From Lithodes maja (lineage: Eukaryota > Arthropoda > Malacostraca > Decapoda > Lithodidae): 64,000 bases of DNA. The stretch is from contig JBAKBP010013067.1 in the NCBI GenBank assembly GCA_037953745.1, forward strand, positions 1 to 64,000, in the 5' to 3' direction. The notes beneath the pieces are model-generated. The model was not told the DNA's origin. It saw nothing but the letters and a program-made list of their open reading frames with translations, and did no database searches. A program made the position numbers and the translations under genes. Positions within the stretch are counted from its first letter, which is position 1. Every line of letters begins with the position of its first letter. Shown piece by piece: positions 18,635 to 29,372 of this stretch.

Positions 18635-18740
18635 TAAAGGAATGTTTTTAACGTGGTGTAGACAGTCACAACTACGCCCACTAACCCACTGTCCAGAATA
18701 TTGTCAACGTTTCTGGCATGGACTTGCGCTTACACACATA

Positions 18741-19056
18741 TAGTCCAGTCAATCTACTAGAAATATGGGCTGAACCTGATATATATTGCAACAGAAAAAT
18801 TTCACCTGTATTGACTTGTGGAAACCCCCAAATATAACATATCAAAAGTTTTAAAAAATCCGGATAGTGGAAAGTCCTCAAATTAGCATAATTTATGTTA
18901 ATTAGTCCAGTCAAAATGTAACTGGACCTGGAAAAGATTGCAAAAGAAATTGTGTTACTTGTATTGGCTTCAGGAAACCCGCAATACAACATATCAGAAG
19001 TTCGCAAACATCTGGATACGAGAGAGTCCTCAACATGGCATAATGATGTTAATTAC
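18741..19056. repeat. Two diverged tandem copies of a ~162-bp unit
   Basis: Both copies start AGTCCAGTCAA and share ACATATCA, GTCCTCAA and a GTTAATTA end. The divergence is clear, so this is an old duplication or a fragment of a diverged satellite. Confidence 0.8.
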
Positions 19057-19211
19057 TATTGCTATGAGCCGAACATTGAAAAACCAACATAACTTTGAAA
19101 CCAAGTGTTCCAACATACCATAAGTGGTTTCTATATCCATATATTCATGGTCAAGGAATACAATGTACATTGAATTAACCTCCCTTAGGTATTACATAAT
19201 AATTTATGTAA

Positions 19212-19728
19212 TACCCTTGTATTGAGTATTGTTCACATGTGTGGGGAGGTTCCTCTCACACCGGTCTCCTAGACAAAGTTGAAAGGAAGGCCTTTCGTAT
19301 CATTAACTCCCGTCCACTCACCAACTCTCTGCAATCTCTCTCTCTCCGCCGCAATGTTGCATGTCTCTCGCTATTCTATCGCTACTATAATAATCAGTGT
19401 TCCTCAGAGCTATCCCAGTGCATACCACCTCCTTTACGTAGGGCACGTGGTACCCGTCTTGCAACTCAATCCCACCCCTACTCTGTGCAACTCTCCAACC
19501 CAAGAGTGAAACGTTACTCTCTAACTTTCTTCTACTCAACAGCTGAGCTCTGGAACTCTCTCCCAGAATCAGTCTTTCCCTCTTCCTATGACTTAAATTG
19601 CTTCAAACTCCGTGTGTCCAGGCATTTTGGCTCGAACGTCCCTTGATTTTGGCCCTGTCACTCTTTCAACTATGGGGGAGGCTCTCGCTTTTTGCCTCCC
19701 TCAATCATATAGAAAAAAAAAAAAAAAA
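19212..19728 (+). pseudogene. 3' fragment of a Jockey-type LINE with poly(A)
   Basis: The frame 19212-19646 encodes only the RT C-terminus: CIEYCSHVWGG, SLRRNVACLSLFYRYY and AELWNSLPESVFPSSYD, ending FGSNVP. A roughly 65-bp 3' UTR and A16 (19713-19728) follow. The 5' truncation and poly(A) tail are standard for target-primed LINE copies. The same family, in the same orientation, is found at 21799/25145, and a related member lies on the other strand at 47842. Confidence 0.85.
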
Positions 19729-19736
19729 TTATTATG

Positions 19737-20500
19737 CAAATTAGCAGCAGCCAATACCCCCCAAAATTGAACATTTTGTAACTATGCAACCAAAGATGTA
19801 AACTCAGTAAAATAGGTATCTATGCCAATTACCTGTGTTTAAAGATATTTATGCTGTTATTTTACATATATAACAACATAATGATTTTAGCGCAATTTTC
19901 CGGAAAAAATAGGTTGTTTCCTTCACCTCGTGATCAGAAACAATTATGACGAAATATGAAAATAATAGCTCTTCGGATTAGCTTAACCAAATTTTAGCTA
20001 GGTTACGTTTTCCAAGTTAGCCTACACAAAGTTCATATAGCTTCGATTAGGTAAACGAGGTTAGTTTAAAATATATAATTTTAAGAGGGATAACCGTTGA
20101 TAAATAATTATCTTTCGTCATGCAAAGTCTAAGGGAAAGTCCACTCGAGTTTCGACGTAAACACTGAAACAGTTAATTCAAATCAGTCATTAAATGTTAG
20201 TTACGCTCGAAAGCCACCTTTCATTACACTTTGTGTTCTGTGTTAGTAAAAAGAACAAAAGAAAGTCACTAAACCACATGGAAATCTTTGTTCAATTCTG
20301 TTGAGAACTTTTGTTTGTCTTATATTCATAGGGGAAGATACGATTTTGTTTGCATGACTGTAGCTATCCCGAGTCATCTGTCAGACCTCCGAACACCGGG
20401 GTATTGGATCAGTGATACCCGTGACGTGGTGTTTGTCCGGGTGTGCTGGGGCGACCACGACTTGACACTAATCTCTCAATGGGGAAGGGGGACAGTAAAG

Positions 20501-20503
<3 letters not shown>
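19737..20503. other. Unassigned AT-rich sequence
   Basis: I see no gene. Short open frames lead into the GA microsatellite. Confidence 0.35.
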
Positions 20504-20583
<80 letters not shown>

Positions 20584-20588
20584 GGGGG
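20504..20588. repeat. (GA)n followed by poly(G)
   Basis: About 34 GA units to 20572, then G16 to 20588. Confidence 0.97.
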
Positions 20589-21059
20589 AGTAGATACCTT
20601 ATGATAACAGATGTTGCCCGACCACCGCCTTATTGTTGCCATAGGTGTCATTAGCTTGTTATTAAATATTTCAATAACCCACAGTACACATTGAGCAATA
20701 CTGGTACAACATACTGTATATATTTTGGTAGTTTGATCCATTTTTTGGTTTTTATAATTATGGTACCAATATAGCATCCGAAGCAAAAGATGTCCGCTCT
20801 CTCATACTACCGGAGCTCCAGGGTTGGGAGGGTATACTGCGGCGCTCGGGGTTGAAGGGGTTTGATTAGGAATGAGTAGGGAGGGTTATGAAGGAGAGGT
20901 GCTGGGAATCTGTGGGAATGGGATTGAGGGAGGAGGGGACGAATGGAGGGATGTGAGGTAAGGGTTTAGAGGTTAGAAGGAAATAAGGATGAAGGTTATT
21001 TGTTTTTGTTTTTAGGTTGATAATTTACTTTTGTCGAGTGCATGATATAAATAATGGTG

Positions 21060-21096
21060 CACACGCGCGCGTGTGTGTGTGTGTGTGTGTGTGTGG
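21060..21096. repeat. (CA/CG)-(GT)n microsatellite
   Basis: A short alternating purine-pyrimidine tract (CACGCGCGCG then GT repeats). Confidence 0.9.
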
Positions 21097-21798
21097 GTGG
21101 AGTATGATATATGATTTACGTCACCAGCCAAGCCTGATCCTTTGTCGGGTGGATTATGCCTACTAAGGTTGATTTAGACGAGCGTTTATTATTTTGCATG
21201 TCTGGCTTCTAGTTTTCTGGATTAGACTTTTATAAGAAATCTGTTTCCAGAAATAACCAACCTCCAGTTTTTCTTCTATTATGCAGTTGTTACTGATTTG
21301 ACTCCGCTTTTAGAATATTGTTACAGTGTGCGAACTGTTGGGCTGTATTCTCGCTCATCGTAAGGATATATATATCGTTAATAGTGAATACTCATATTTA
21401 TGTAGTCCTATGTTACCTAGTATGTGGATGTGCATACATGTAATTGTTCTATATAGAACCCTTTGGTTTAATATTGCCTATTGTGGAGCTTAGTGCATAA
21501 TCTGTTGTAGTGCATAGTGAACAGGGGTCACTACACTAATATTTATCAGTTGATTTTCTCTGAGGTTTCTAATGTGTGGTAGTGCAGAGGGTGCTGATTT
21601 GAGGTGCAACTGTGAGAGGTGAGTGAGGTGCTTGAGAGGGCTTTTCTAATATATTCCTCCCTGCTAGTATACAATCCGGCGGGGATTTTGTTTATTGGAG
21701 AAGTATAATATACCTATAGCTGATTATTCTTGTGATCCAGAATACTGTATAGTTTATTAACACTTACACTGCCGGCTTATTTACGCTTATTTCTTCTC
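21097..21798. other. Unassigned sequence
   Basis: No gene, element or repeat recognised. Confidence 0.35.
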
Positions 21799-21908
21799 TT
21801 CGTAGAACACATAGCACCCGTCTTGCAACACAATCCCACCCTTACTCTGTGCAACTCTCTAACCCAAGAGTGAAACGTTATTCTCAATATTTCTTATATT
21901 CAACAACT
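21799..21908 (+). pseudogene. Jockey-type LINE 3' fragment, left half
   Basis: It matches 19440-19545 (ACCCGTCTTGCAAC, CCAAGAGTGAAACGTTA, TTCAACA.CTGA). It is broken at 21908 by the DDE transposon and continues at 25145. Confidence 0.85.
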
Positions 21909-21940
21909 GAGGCGCTCATTCGCAGAACGTGTTGACCGCC
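21909..21940 (+). repeat. Left terminal inverted repeat of the DDE transposon
   Basis: Pairs with 25113-25144; the first 23 bases are perfect. Confidence 0.93.
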
Positions 21941-22295
21941 CAAAATAAGAAACGGAGCAAATCGCGTCTGAAGTTTGCCGACTTATAAAAAGTTGTAACT
22001 ATCAGACCCGATTTAGGAGAGAGGTGACAGTGTTTTCAAAATGTTCGGAAAATAGTATCTAGGTACGTACCACAAAAAAAAAAATAATAAATTGCTTGTT
22101 ATTTATCGCAGAACATGATAGTTGCCCAAAATAAAAAAAGGAGTAAATCGCGTCTGAAGTTTGCCGACTTATAAAAAGCTGTAACTATCAGACCCGATTA
22201 AGGAGAGAGGTGACAGTGTTTTCAAAATGTGCGGAAAATAGTATCTAGCCATGAACCACAAAAAAAAAAATAATAAATTGCTTGTAATTAATAGT
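21916..22295. repeat. ~185-bp subterminal tandem duplication in the DDE transposon
   Basis: Copy 1 starts in the TIR (TCGCAGAACGTG, 21919) and copy 2 at 22106 (TCGCAGAACATG). Both include GACTTATAAAAAG and an A11-12 run with TAATAAATTGCTTGT. The inner part of the TIR is therefore present twice at this end. TTATAAAAAG might act as a TATA element, but it points the wrong way for the transposase. Confidence 0.9.
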
Positions 22296-22816
22296 AACGT
22301 GAGTGTGATTGAAATAATCCCATGATTTTATAACCCCATATCAATTCAATACTGTAGAAACGTTTAGAAAAAGCAAATGTATAACAATAAAACATAAATA
22401 ATATTATCAGTGAATAATAATAAGACATGGAAGAGTAGGGTAAGATAATAGAAACATAATTTTATAAAATTAATAAGCGATAATAAAGATTAGAAAATGG
22501 AGGAAGACATGGTGAATAATAATGAATAAGTAAAACACAAGAATAGAGTAATAATTTTGCTACTTTAATGTTATTGATTTATTATTATAGAAAGTAAGCT
22601 AGTATTACTGTTAATTAATTAATTTGGGATATTTTATTCAGCTTGGGAAGGACATGATTTTACAAAATGTTAATCAAAGGAAGGAATTTGATGGCTAGTT
22701 ACTATAATGTTCTTGTGTAAAGATTGCTATTGTTTAACAATTTTACCTTACTAAAATGCATTATTACTCTATTCTATTGTTACATTAAATTTTATATATT
22801 CATACTCACCGAGTAG

Positions 22817-24715
22817 TCAGGCAGTGTCGCTATCACTGTCACTATCATCTGCATACTCTTGCAGGTTGTCATCAATATCAGAGGAGTCAGAGTTGTTGTC
22901 CAAGGCTGGTCTAGCTGCTCTACTGAGGTCCCTCTGCATACGAAAAAGTTCCTGGTAATACTCCGAGTGGATTGGCGGAATGTAGGATAGCAGGTCGTGG
23001 ACGGCTTGGAGTTTGTCAGCTTGAAGTTTGATGGCAGCTGGGTACTTGGGGGTGAGTGGCACTCGTGACAGATTAAAGGCCGATGGAGAATACTTGGCTT
23101 TACCTGGCATAAGCCTGAGACAATGCAGAGGCCCCTCGTAGCCTCGAGACAGCTGATACCCATCCCTATATTGCAGAGTAAAGCAGAATCGGCGACATTC
23201 AGAGAATAGGAGTGGCTTGGCGGGTGTACGGTGAGTTATGACACTTTGCAACAGGTCTAAGTTTAGAAAGTCCTCTCTCACCATGGGAATGACCTTGTTA
23301 CCTGCGTGGACCGCACGCTCAATCACCTTGACATAGTGTTCAAAATCATAGATGTTCCCCTCAACCCTGAAGCGCTTTTCTATGTTCCCAAAAGCCCTGT
23401 CACACGACATGTAACTATGTCCTGGGATGAGGAAATAATGGACCACTTCCTGAAGACGGCGACTGTGCAGTTCGTAAAGATGGCAGAGCATGATATTAAT
23501 GTTCTTATTCTGTCCACCACAATTGTCACTGAATAGTATAAGCTTGCCAAAATCACCATGAAGCAGTACTTCATTCCCGATCCACTTTTTGATGCACGAA
23601 CCCACCTCGACCGAGCCACGCCCACCTGTCACCTCATCCCACACGAAGAACTGGTTTTCACCGGTCTTGAGGTTGGAAATGCATAAATTGTACAGCCAGA
23701 CTTTCTTCTTATAGTAGGCAGCATTAGTGGTGAGACGAGGTATTGGCTGTGTCTGTTGGAGGTCCAAGGCTATGACACGAGTATCATCGTCCCTGTCCTG
23801 CCCCAGAGTCTTCATAAGTGTTTGTGCCTGCCGTGCCAGCGCCAGGTGTTCATCAAGTTCAGCCTGCAAGATTGCATTATCTGCGTCATTACTGGCATGT
23901 TTCAAAGTGGTCTTAGCTAGGTCACAGGTCGAGCAAGTATCAGTATTTGGTGGTGAGAAGGAGAGTTCTTTACTTTTGAAAACTTTCCGGTAATAACTTT
24001 CCTTGACTACGGTGTTGTTAGGATAATTCTCAGCCATCCAGGTAGAATACAGGTGGTACATCCGGCTTAAACTCAACGATGTCTCTAGGTACCGCAAATT
24101 GGGCGATTTGGCTCTGCTATAATGGCTGGTAACGCTGGGGAATGATGCAATGTGTTTGTGCACACGCTTTGCATCAGGACCTGCAATGGTGACACGGTTC
24201 TTGTGTTGCCCGCGGCCGTCTCTCTTCGGTGTACCAGTGTCACTCACGTGGGTCAGGGCATTCTCTAATCTTGTCCTACCTATGGCTAAAATGTTGATGA
24301 AGGCTGTCTTGCAAATATTATAAGTTGTAGACTGGTAGGAGAGAGTAAATTTGCGGGTGCATGACCGATGGGGACCAGGGTTGTTGATGTCGGCAGGCTT
24401 TCTTCGTCGTTTCACTGGCACTGACAGAACTTGTTTCTGAATGACGGTATTCTGGACTAACCAATCTCCAGTTTGCCAGAAGTTATTGTGGATTGCTTGG
24501 CGGATAGGTTCAGCAATTTTATCGTAGCATCCATCATTGCAAGGCGGTCCAATAACTCTAGCATTCACTGTATTTCCTGTTTCGCGGCTGAGATATTCCT
24601 TCCCAGAATTTCTCTTGTTCCTGGCGATTATTTCAGACCAATTGTCCGGGTTACACCTCTTTTTTATAGGTGGGGGTGGGCTCCCACTATCACTCTCACT
24701 CTCACTATCACTCAT
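22817..24715 (-). CDS. Transposase, DDE type, 632 codons, intact
   Basis: The protein starts with an acidic Ser/Asp tract (MSDSESESDSGS) and a basic patch, and ends with another acidic tail. Mid-protein there is a CSTCD cysteine pair (261-264). The probable catalytic core is Asp318 in VIALDLQQTQ, Asp397 in LFSDNCGGQNKN, and Asp439 or Glu446 in GHSYMSCDRAFGNIEK. The SD.CGGQN and GHS...D..FG.IE pattern occurs in many uncharacterised arthropod proteins that I associate with Sola-like or DUF7869-type transposases; this family label is from memory and should be treated as tentative. Its location between perfect inverted repeats makes a transposase role very likely. The start ATG lies about 430 bp inside the right end. 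Confidence 0.85.
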   Translation of the reverse strand: MSDSESESDSGSPPPPIKKRCNPDNWSEIIARNKRNSGKEYLSRETGNTVNARVIGPPCNDGCYDKIAEPIRQAIHNNFWQTGDWLVQNTVIQKQVLSVPVKRRRKPADINNPGPHRSCTRKFTLSYQSTTYNICKTAFINILAIGRTRLENALTHVSDTGTPKRDGRGQHKNRVTIAGPDAKRVHKHIASFPSVTSHYSRAKSPNLRYLETSLSLSRMYHLYSTWMAENYPNNTVVKESYYRKVFKSKELSFSPPNTDTCSTCDLAKTTLKHASNDADNAILQAELDEHLALARQAQTLMKTLGQDRDDDTRVIALDLQQTQPIPRLTTNAAYYKKKVWLYNLCISNLKTGENQFFVWDEVTGGRGSVEVGSCIKKWIGNEVLLHGDFGKLILFSDNCGGQNKNINIMLCHLYELHSRRLQEVVHYFLIPGHSYMSCDRAFGNIEKRFRVEGNIYDFEHYVKVIERAVHAGNKVIPMVREDFLNLDLLQSVITHRTPAKPLLFSECRRFCFTLQYRDGYQLSRGYEGPLHCLRLMPGKAKYSPSAFNLSRVPLTPKYPAAIKLQADKLQAVHDLLSYIPPIHSEYYQELFRMQRDLSRAARPALDNNSDSSDIDDNLQEYADDSDSDSDTA

Positions 24716-25112
24716 TGTTCAGGGAAGCACTGCAACACGGTCAAAACGGCACAAAAACAACACCAGGTGCGAGGTAAACGATCCGTACGGCGTGAGAGCT
24801 GAGCTAGACTGTATTGTGGCGGGAGAACAGAGAGCAACGCGCGCCGTGAGTGGCTGAGCTGGCGCCCACGCGGTACCATAGCCGGGCTGTCATTGGCTGG
24901 CTGAACACACGCTGCCTGGGTGGCGCATATCACCCTCTGCGATGCAGAAACGAGGGCAAGTCAAACGCCCTGTCAACACGGAAGAAAGTGCGTCGCACTT
25001 TATGCGATTTTCAACCATGTTGACATTCTCAAATATAGCTCCCTACCACGGCTCCAGATTCGAAAAGGATGTGGCAATATAATGCGATAATATAACGGGT
25101 TTTGCCAGAGGT

Positions 25113-25144
25113 GGCGGTTATCACGTTCTGCGAATGAGCGCCTC
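25113..25144 (-). repeat. Right terminal inverted repeat of the DDE transposon
   Basis: Ends ..GAATGAGCGCCTC and pairs with 21909-21940. Confidence 0.93.
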
Positions 25145-25345
25145 AACTGATCTCTGGAACTCTCTCCTAGAATCAGTCTTTCCTATGACTCTTCCTAAGA
25201 CTAAAATTGCTTCAAACTCTGTGTGTCCAGGCATTTTGGCTTGAACGTCCCTTGATTTTGGCCCTGTCACTCTTTCAACTCTGGGGGAGGCACTCATCAC
25301 AGGCACTTCTGCTTTTTGTCTCCCTTCCTCGCATAGAACAAAAAA
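25145..25345 (+). pseudogene. Jockey-type LINE 3' fragment, right half
   Basis: Continues from 21908 (CTCTGGAACTCTCTCC) through the C-terminus and 3' UTR, and ends in an A-rich tail. It is colinear with 19552-19728. Confidence 0.85.
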
Positions 25346-25357
25346 ACAAAAAATATT

Positions 25358-25697
25358 AGGGCTCATTCAGGAACTCCTGAATGATTAAGCAAGTGTCTGA
25401 ATGAAATTAAATGTATTCAGCAAAACACTAGAAGAAAATAGCTTCAAAATGATACCAGAACAAACTTCGTAGCGCGCAGAGTTCACCTGCAATGCTACCA
25501 TAGACCTAGGCAAATATTCGCTAATAATGAGCAAAGTCGCGCTACATTTGCCATTGGCAGCGTTGTATAGGTCTTGCGAGATATGGGGCAAAAGTCTCAG
25601 TGTCCCTGCTGCCGTGCTGGAGAGTGGACGGGGGCCTGTCACGCTCATGGCCTCCTGCTCACTTGCACTCATCTCCACAGGCTTTAAGGGGCTGTAA
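25358..25697. repeat. Degenerate MITE related to 46360-46781
   Basis: It shares TCCTGAATGAT, AAATGTATTCAGCAAAA, GCTTCAAAATGA and CAGAAC with the TTAA-flanked element at 46360, in the same order. The outer ends and TTAA flanks are not recognisable. Confidence 0.65.
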
Positions 25698-26278
25698 ATT
25701 GTAGTAAATTGCCATGATGTTCCGGAATGGGTCCCACAATGAAAGGATTAATAGGTTATTAAGCTGTGGGTACTTCGAAATAACTGTATCGGCACCTGTG
25801 TTTGACACCTATACCATGGTTGTTGGGGCCCTGCACTGTCAGTCAGGGGTGTGCAGTATTTGGAGCGGGTTCTCTCCTCATGTTATTGCATTGTAAGCTA
25901 ACATAGCCTAAATGTCACTCCCTGGGCTCCATAGGACTATGAGAGCTTTGCATTAAAATAACTTATCCTTCACTACTTGACAGTAACATTAACTCATAGA
26001 TATATTTGCATTGAGGGCAATTCAGGTTTTTGCACTATAAATATTTGTAAATATGGTTCGTGGCGGCTTGATGGGTTCAGCCCACTATTGTACATAGTCA
26101 ATTCACTTGTTTGGGTGTTAGCACTTGCTTTATCTGCTTATAGGCACTTGTTATAAAATTGTTATGTGACCTTGCCACAGTGGCCTCACTGCTGTGGTCT
26201 TACAGTGCTGCATCGGCCCAGTGTACGCTTGTGAACATCAGAAAGGTACCTTGGTACCGGTTGTGCTAACGTGCTAAT
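25698..26278. other. Unassigned sequence
   Basis: No gene or repeat supported. Confidence 0.35.
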
Positions 26279-28297
26279 TTGTTATTGAGGGTCCAACATT
26301 GCCTGGGTGTGATTTCACGCATCCCTTTGGCATTTCTATCCGAAAAAGAAAAGAAGAAAGCATATAGAGAGTGGTTGGGTAGTAGAGGGAATGAAGATTC
26401 CGAGAGACAGAAACGAGCGAGGTACGTGGAGAGTAAGAGGGTGGTGAAGAGAGTAGTGAAGGAAAGTAAGAGAAGAGTAGATGAGGAATTTGGAAGGAAT
26501 CTGAGTGTAAAATGGAGGGAGAGTAAGAAACTGTTCTGGAAAGAAGTCAAGAAAGTTAGGGAAGGTAGCAAGGGAAACAGTAAGGGTGTGAAAGATAAGA
26601 ATGGGAGAATGCTAGCCGAGAAGCAAGAGAGAGTCGAAAGATGGAGGGAGTACTTCAGTGAGTTGCTAAATGAAAGGAATGAAGAGCCAGCAAACATAGC
26701 TGGATATGGTATGGGAGGGAGAAGAAGAGAAGTAGTGGAGGAGGAGGTGGGGATCAGGAGGTCAGAAGTGTGGGAAGCCATGAAAAGAGTGAAGTTGGGG
26801 AAAGCACCAGGAACAGATGGAGTGTGTGGGGAAATGTTGAGGTATGGTGGTGAGATAGTGATAGAATGGGTATGGAAAATGTGCAAACTAGCATGGGAGA
26901 AGGGGAGTCCACCCGATGACTGGAAGACTGGCATAATAGTCCCCCTATATAAGGGCAAAGGGGAAAGAGGAGTGTGTGGTAACCACCGAGGAATATGTCT
27001 TCTAAGCGTAGTAGGGAAGGTATACAGTAGGGTAGTGCTTGAGAGAGTGAGAGTGAGAACGGAGAAATGGATAGGCGACGAGCAGGGAGGCTTTAGGAAG
27101 GGAAGAGGATGTGTAGATCAGATTTTTACCCTGAATTGTGTTGTGGAGAAGTATCTGGAGAAGAAACAAAAGGTGTATGTTGCCTTTATGGACTTGGAGA
27201 AGGCCTATGACAGAGTGGATAGAGAAGGTTTGTGGAAAGTACTTAGAATATACGGAGTAGAGGGCAAGTTGCTGAAAGCAGTGAAGAGCATGTATGAGGG
27301 TGCAAAGGCGGCAGTACGTGTGGAGAGTGAGCAGAGCGAGTTCTTTGACCTGAATGTTGGTTTGAAACAGGGGTGTGTGATGTCCCCGTGGTTGTTTACT
27401 GTATATATGGATGGAGTTATGAAAGAAATACTATCAAGAGCAGTGGATGTTGGTGTATCGCTGAAAAGGGAGGGAATTGAGTGGAAGCTACCTATACTGC
27501 TGTTTGCGGATGATACAGTTCTGATGAGTGATAATGAATGGGAGTTGCAGGGTCTGGTAAATGAGTTTGGAACAGTGTGCGAAAAACGGAATTTGAAGGT
27601 AAATACGGGGAAGAGCAAGGTTATGGTCTTCGAAAGGGGTGAAGTCACAGAGTGTGAGGTGAAGCTGAACGGTCAGGCTATGGAGATCGTCAACTCTTTT
27701 AAGTATCTGGGCAGTGTGTTGAGTAAAGATGGGACTATGGATGAAGAGGTGCGGGAGAGGGTACAACAGGGGAAGAGGGTTGTAGGAACGCTAAAAGCAG
27801 TAACAAGAAATAAGGTGGTCAGTATGGAAGTGAAGAAGTCCTTGCATGACAGTGTGGTAATCCCGACACTGACTTACGGAAGCGAAGCATGGACGTTGGT
27901 TGAGAGACTCAGACCAAGAGTGAGAGCAGTGGAAATGAATTACTTAAGGAGTGCATGCGGAATTACATGGAGGGATAGACAGACTAATGAGGAAGTAAGA
28001 AGGAGGTGTGGTGTGGAGGTAGATGTCCTGGAAAGTGTGAAAAGGAATAACTTGAGATGGTTCGGCCATATGGAACGTATGGAAAGCGAGAGAATGACTA
28101 AGAGGGTGTACGAGAGCGAGGTGGAGGGACAGAGGGGGAGAGGTAGACCGAATATGAGGTGGAAGGATGGAGTGAGGAACTACATGAATGAAGGCGGTGC
28201 TGGTTGGGGGGAGGGGCGTCGACTGACTGGGGACAGAGGTGCATGGGGGCGGTTCGTTCGTGGCCACCCCTTCGGGGATCACGGCATCAGGCAATAG
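26279..28297 (+). CDS. RTE-type non-LTR reverse transcriptase, 5' truncated
   Basis: A 672-codon frame. LINE homology begins near 26344 (EKEKKKAYREWL); the first ~20 residues are probably flank. RT motifs are KAPGTDGVCGEML, VYVAFMDLEKAYDRV (motif A, near residue 304), LKQGCVMSPWLF (motif B) and LLFADDTVLMSD (motif C, near 411). The C-terminal part has LTYGSEAWTL, LRWFGHMERM and GRGRPNMRW, typical of RTE elements. No endonuclease domain precedes it. The RT itself has no stop or frameshift. Confidence 0.9.
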   Translation: MLLRVQHCLGVISRIPLAFLSEKEKKKAYREWLGSRGNEDSERQKRARYVESKRVVKRVVKESKRRVDEEFGRNLSVKWRESKKLFWKEVKKVREGSKGNSKGVKDKNGRMLAEKQERVERWREYFSELLNERNEEPANIAGYGMGGRRREVVEEEVGIRRSEVWEAMKRVKLGKAPGTDGVCGEMLRYGGEIVIEWVWKMCKLAWEKGSPPDDWKTGIIVPLYKGKGERGVCGNHRGICLLSVVGKVYSRVVLERVRVRTEKWIGDEQGGFRKGRGCVDQIFTLNCVVEKYLEKKQKVYVAFMDLEKAYDRVDREGLWKVLRIYGVEGKLLKAVKSMYEGAKAAVRVESEQSEFFDLNVGLKQGCVMSPWLFTVYMDGVMKEILSRAVDVGVSLKREGIEWKLPILLFADDTVLMSDNEWELQGLVNEFGTVCEKRNLKVNTGKSKVMVFERGEVTECEVKLNGQAMEIVNSFKYLGSVLSKDGTMDEEVRERVQQGKRVVGTLKAVTRNKVVSMEVKKSLHDSVVIPTLTYGSEAWTLVERLRPRVRAVEMNYLRSACGITWRDRQTNEEVRRRCGVEVDVLESVKRNNLRWFGHMERMESERMTKRVYESEVEGQRGRGRPNMRWKDGVRNYMNEGGAGWGEGRRLTGDRGAWGRFVRGHPFGDHGIRQ

Positions 28298-28312
28298 ATA
28301 GATAGATAGACA
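26344..28312 (+). mobile_element. RTE retrotransposon, 5' truncated, with (ATAG)n tail
   Basis: The coding region ends HPFGDHGIRQ and runs straight into a short ATAG/GATA tandem tail (28295-28312), the usual 3' end of RTE elements. A second fragment with the same tail is at 28945-29193. Confidence 0.85.
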
Positions 28313-28429
28313 TACATATAATATATACTCTTTCAATTCGCACCCATAAACTTACACCACATAAACATACTCAACACAAAATTTCACTGTCAGTAACTTA
28401 CAATTTGACGGATGTTTTAATATTTACTC

Positions 28430-28930
28430 AATAAAAATGATTTGAGGGACATCTTAAAACTAGACAGGGAGGGTTTATCCAAAATATGCCGAGGCAGTGC
28501 ATTCCAGACCTTTACACCATGATAATGAATCGATTTTTGAGATTGATTTGATGCCAATGATGGAATTTCTGAAACTCTTGTGTTTCTTAAGGTATATCTT
28601 TCATTTAAACGAAAATTAAATAAATTTATTGGAATGTAATTATTAATGGCTTTTTAAACAAAGATAGCACTGCAATATATGTTAATGTCTTCCCATTTAA
28701 AAAGCCTTAGAGATTTAAATAATTCATTTGTCTGATCATATTTTCTTTTGAAAGTGATTGTCCTAATAATTTTCTTTTGCGCTAGTTTGACTCTATCTTA
28801 GTTTTACCTGCGGTTGCCCAAACTGTGTGACAGACTGTTGTTTCCAGCGGCTTGCATATAATTGAGGTGAGGCTTATTGGGCAATAGTTGCCTGGCAGAG
28901 CTTTATTTCCTTATTAAAAATGGGAGTTAA
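28430..28930 (-). pseudogene. CR1/L2-like RT: N-terminal piece joined to C-terminal piece
   Basis: Near 28925-28790 the minus strand encodes GNKALPGNYCPISLTSIICK, the start of the RT palm. By 28780 the sequence reads as the C-terminal region (TITFKRKYDQTNELF, NTRVSEIPS, VKVWNALP). The catalytic RT motifs A-C are deleted. Stops and frameshifts are present. Confidence 0.6.
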
Positions 28931-28944
28931 GTTAGCTTAAGTTA

Positions 28945-29193
28945 AGTGAAGCATGGACGTTGGTGAAGAGACTCAAACCAAGAGTGAGAAGGTTGGAAAT
29001 TAGTTACCTGAGAAGTACGTGCGGAGTTACATGGAGGAATAGACAGACGAATGAGGAAGTACGAGAGAGGTGTAGTGCGGATGTAGAACTGCTGGAAAGT
29101 GTGAAAAGGACTGACTGGGGACAGAGGTGCATGGGGGCATTTCGTTCGTGGCCACCCATTCGGGGATCACGGCGTCCGGCAATAGATAGATAG
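28945..29193 (+). pseudogene. RTE 3' fragment with internal deletion
   Basis: It matches 27883-28060 and then jumps to the equivalent of 28228 (ACTGACTGGGGACAGAGGTG), losing about 170 bp. It ends in the same ATAG tail. It is inserted in the RT of the CR1/L2 element, whose sequence resumes at 29198. Confidence 0.85.
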
Positions 29194-29197
29194 ACTT

Positions 29198-29372
29198 CTT
29201 TAATGACTTTTGGTGAAAATTTGTCATGTCCGGGGGATTTATTGTATTTAAGTTTTGATATTGCATCGGAGATGTCTGCGTTTGTAATTTCAATGCTGCA
29301 TAGGGCATTGCAATTGTAAATTTGAACTGGCGGAATATGAGGAACAGAGTTGTTGTCTTCCTTAGTAAACAC
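29198..29372 (-). pseudogene. CR1/L2-like RT N-terminal segment
   Basis: Encodes ADISDAISKLKYNKSPGHDK, the conserved stretch before RT motif 1. It is severed by the RTE fragment on its 3' side. Confidence 0.75.

Larger units (their letters stand above)
21909..25144 (-). mobile_element. Complete DDE DNA transposon (possibly Sola-like), 3.2 kb
   Basis: Terminal inverted repeats start GAGGCGCTCATTCGCAGAAC at 21909 and mirror this at 25144; 32 bp are paired with two mismatches. It sits inside a LINE fragment whose halves are colinear with the copy at 19212, so the edges are known to within a few bases. Because the ends share bases with the target, the duplication can be read as AACT (4 bp, with GAGG termini) or CAACTG (6 bp, with AGGC termini); an 8-bp reading needs one mismatch. 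One uninterrupted transposase frame is present. The superfamily is tentative. Confidence 0.88.

Noticed and set aside
20288..20786. Frames ending in RERERE or SLSLSL
   Set aside because: They are produced by the (GA)n tract.
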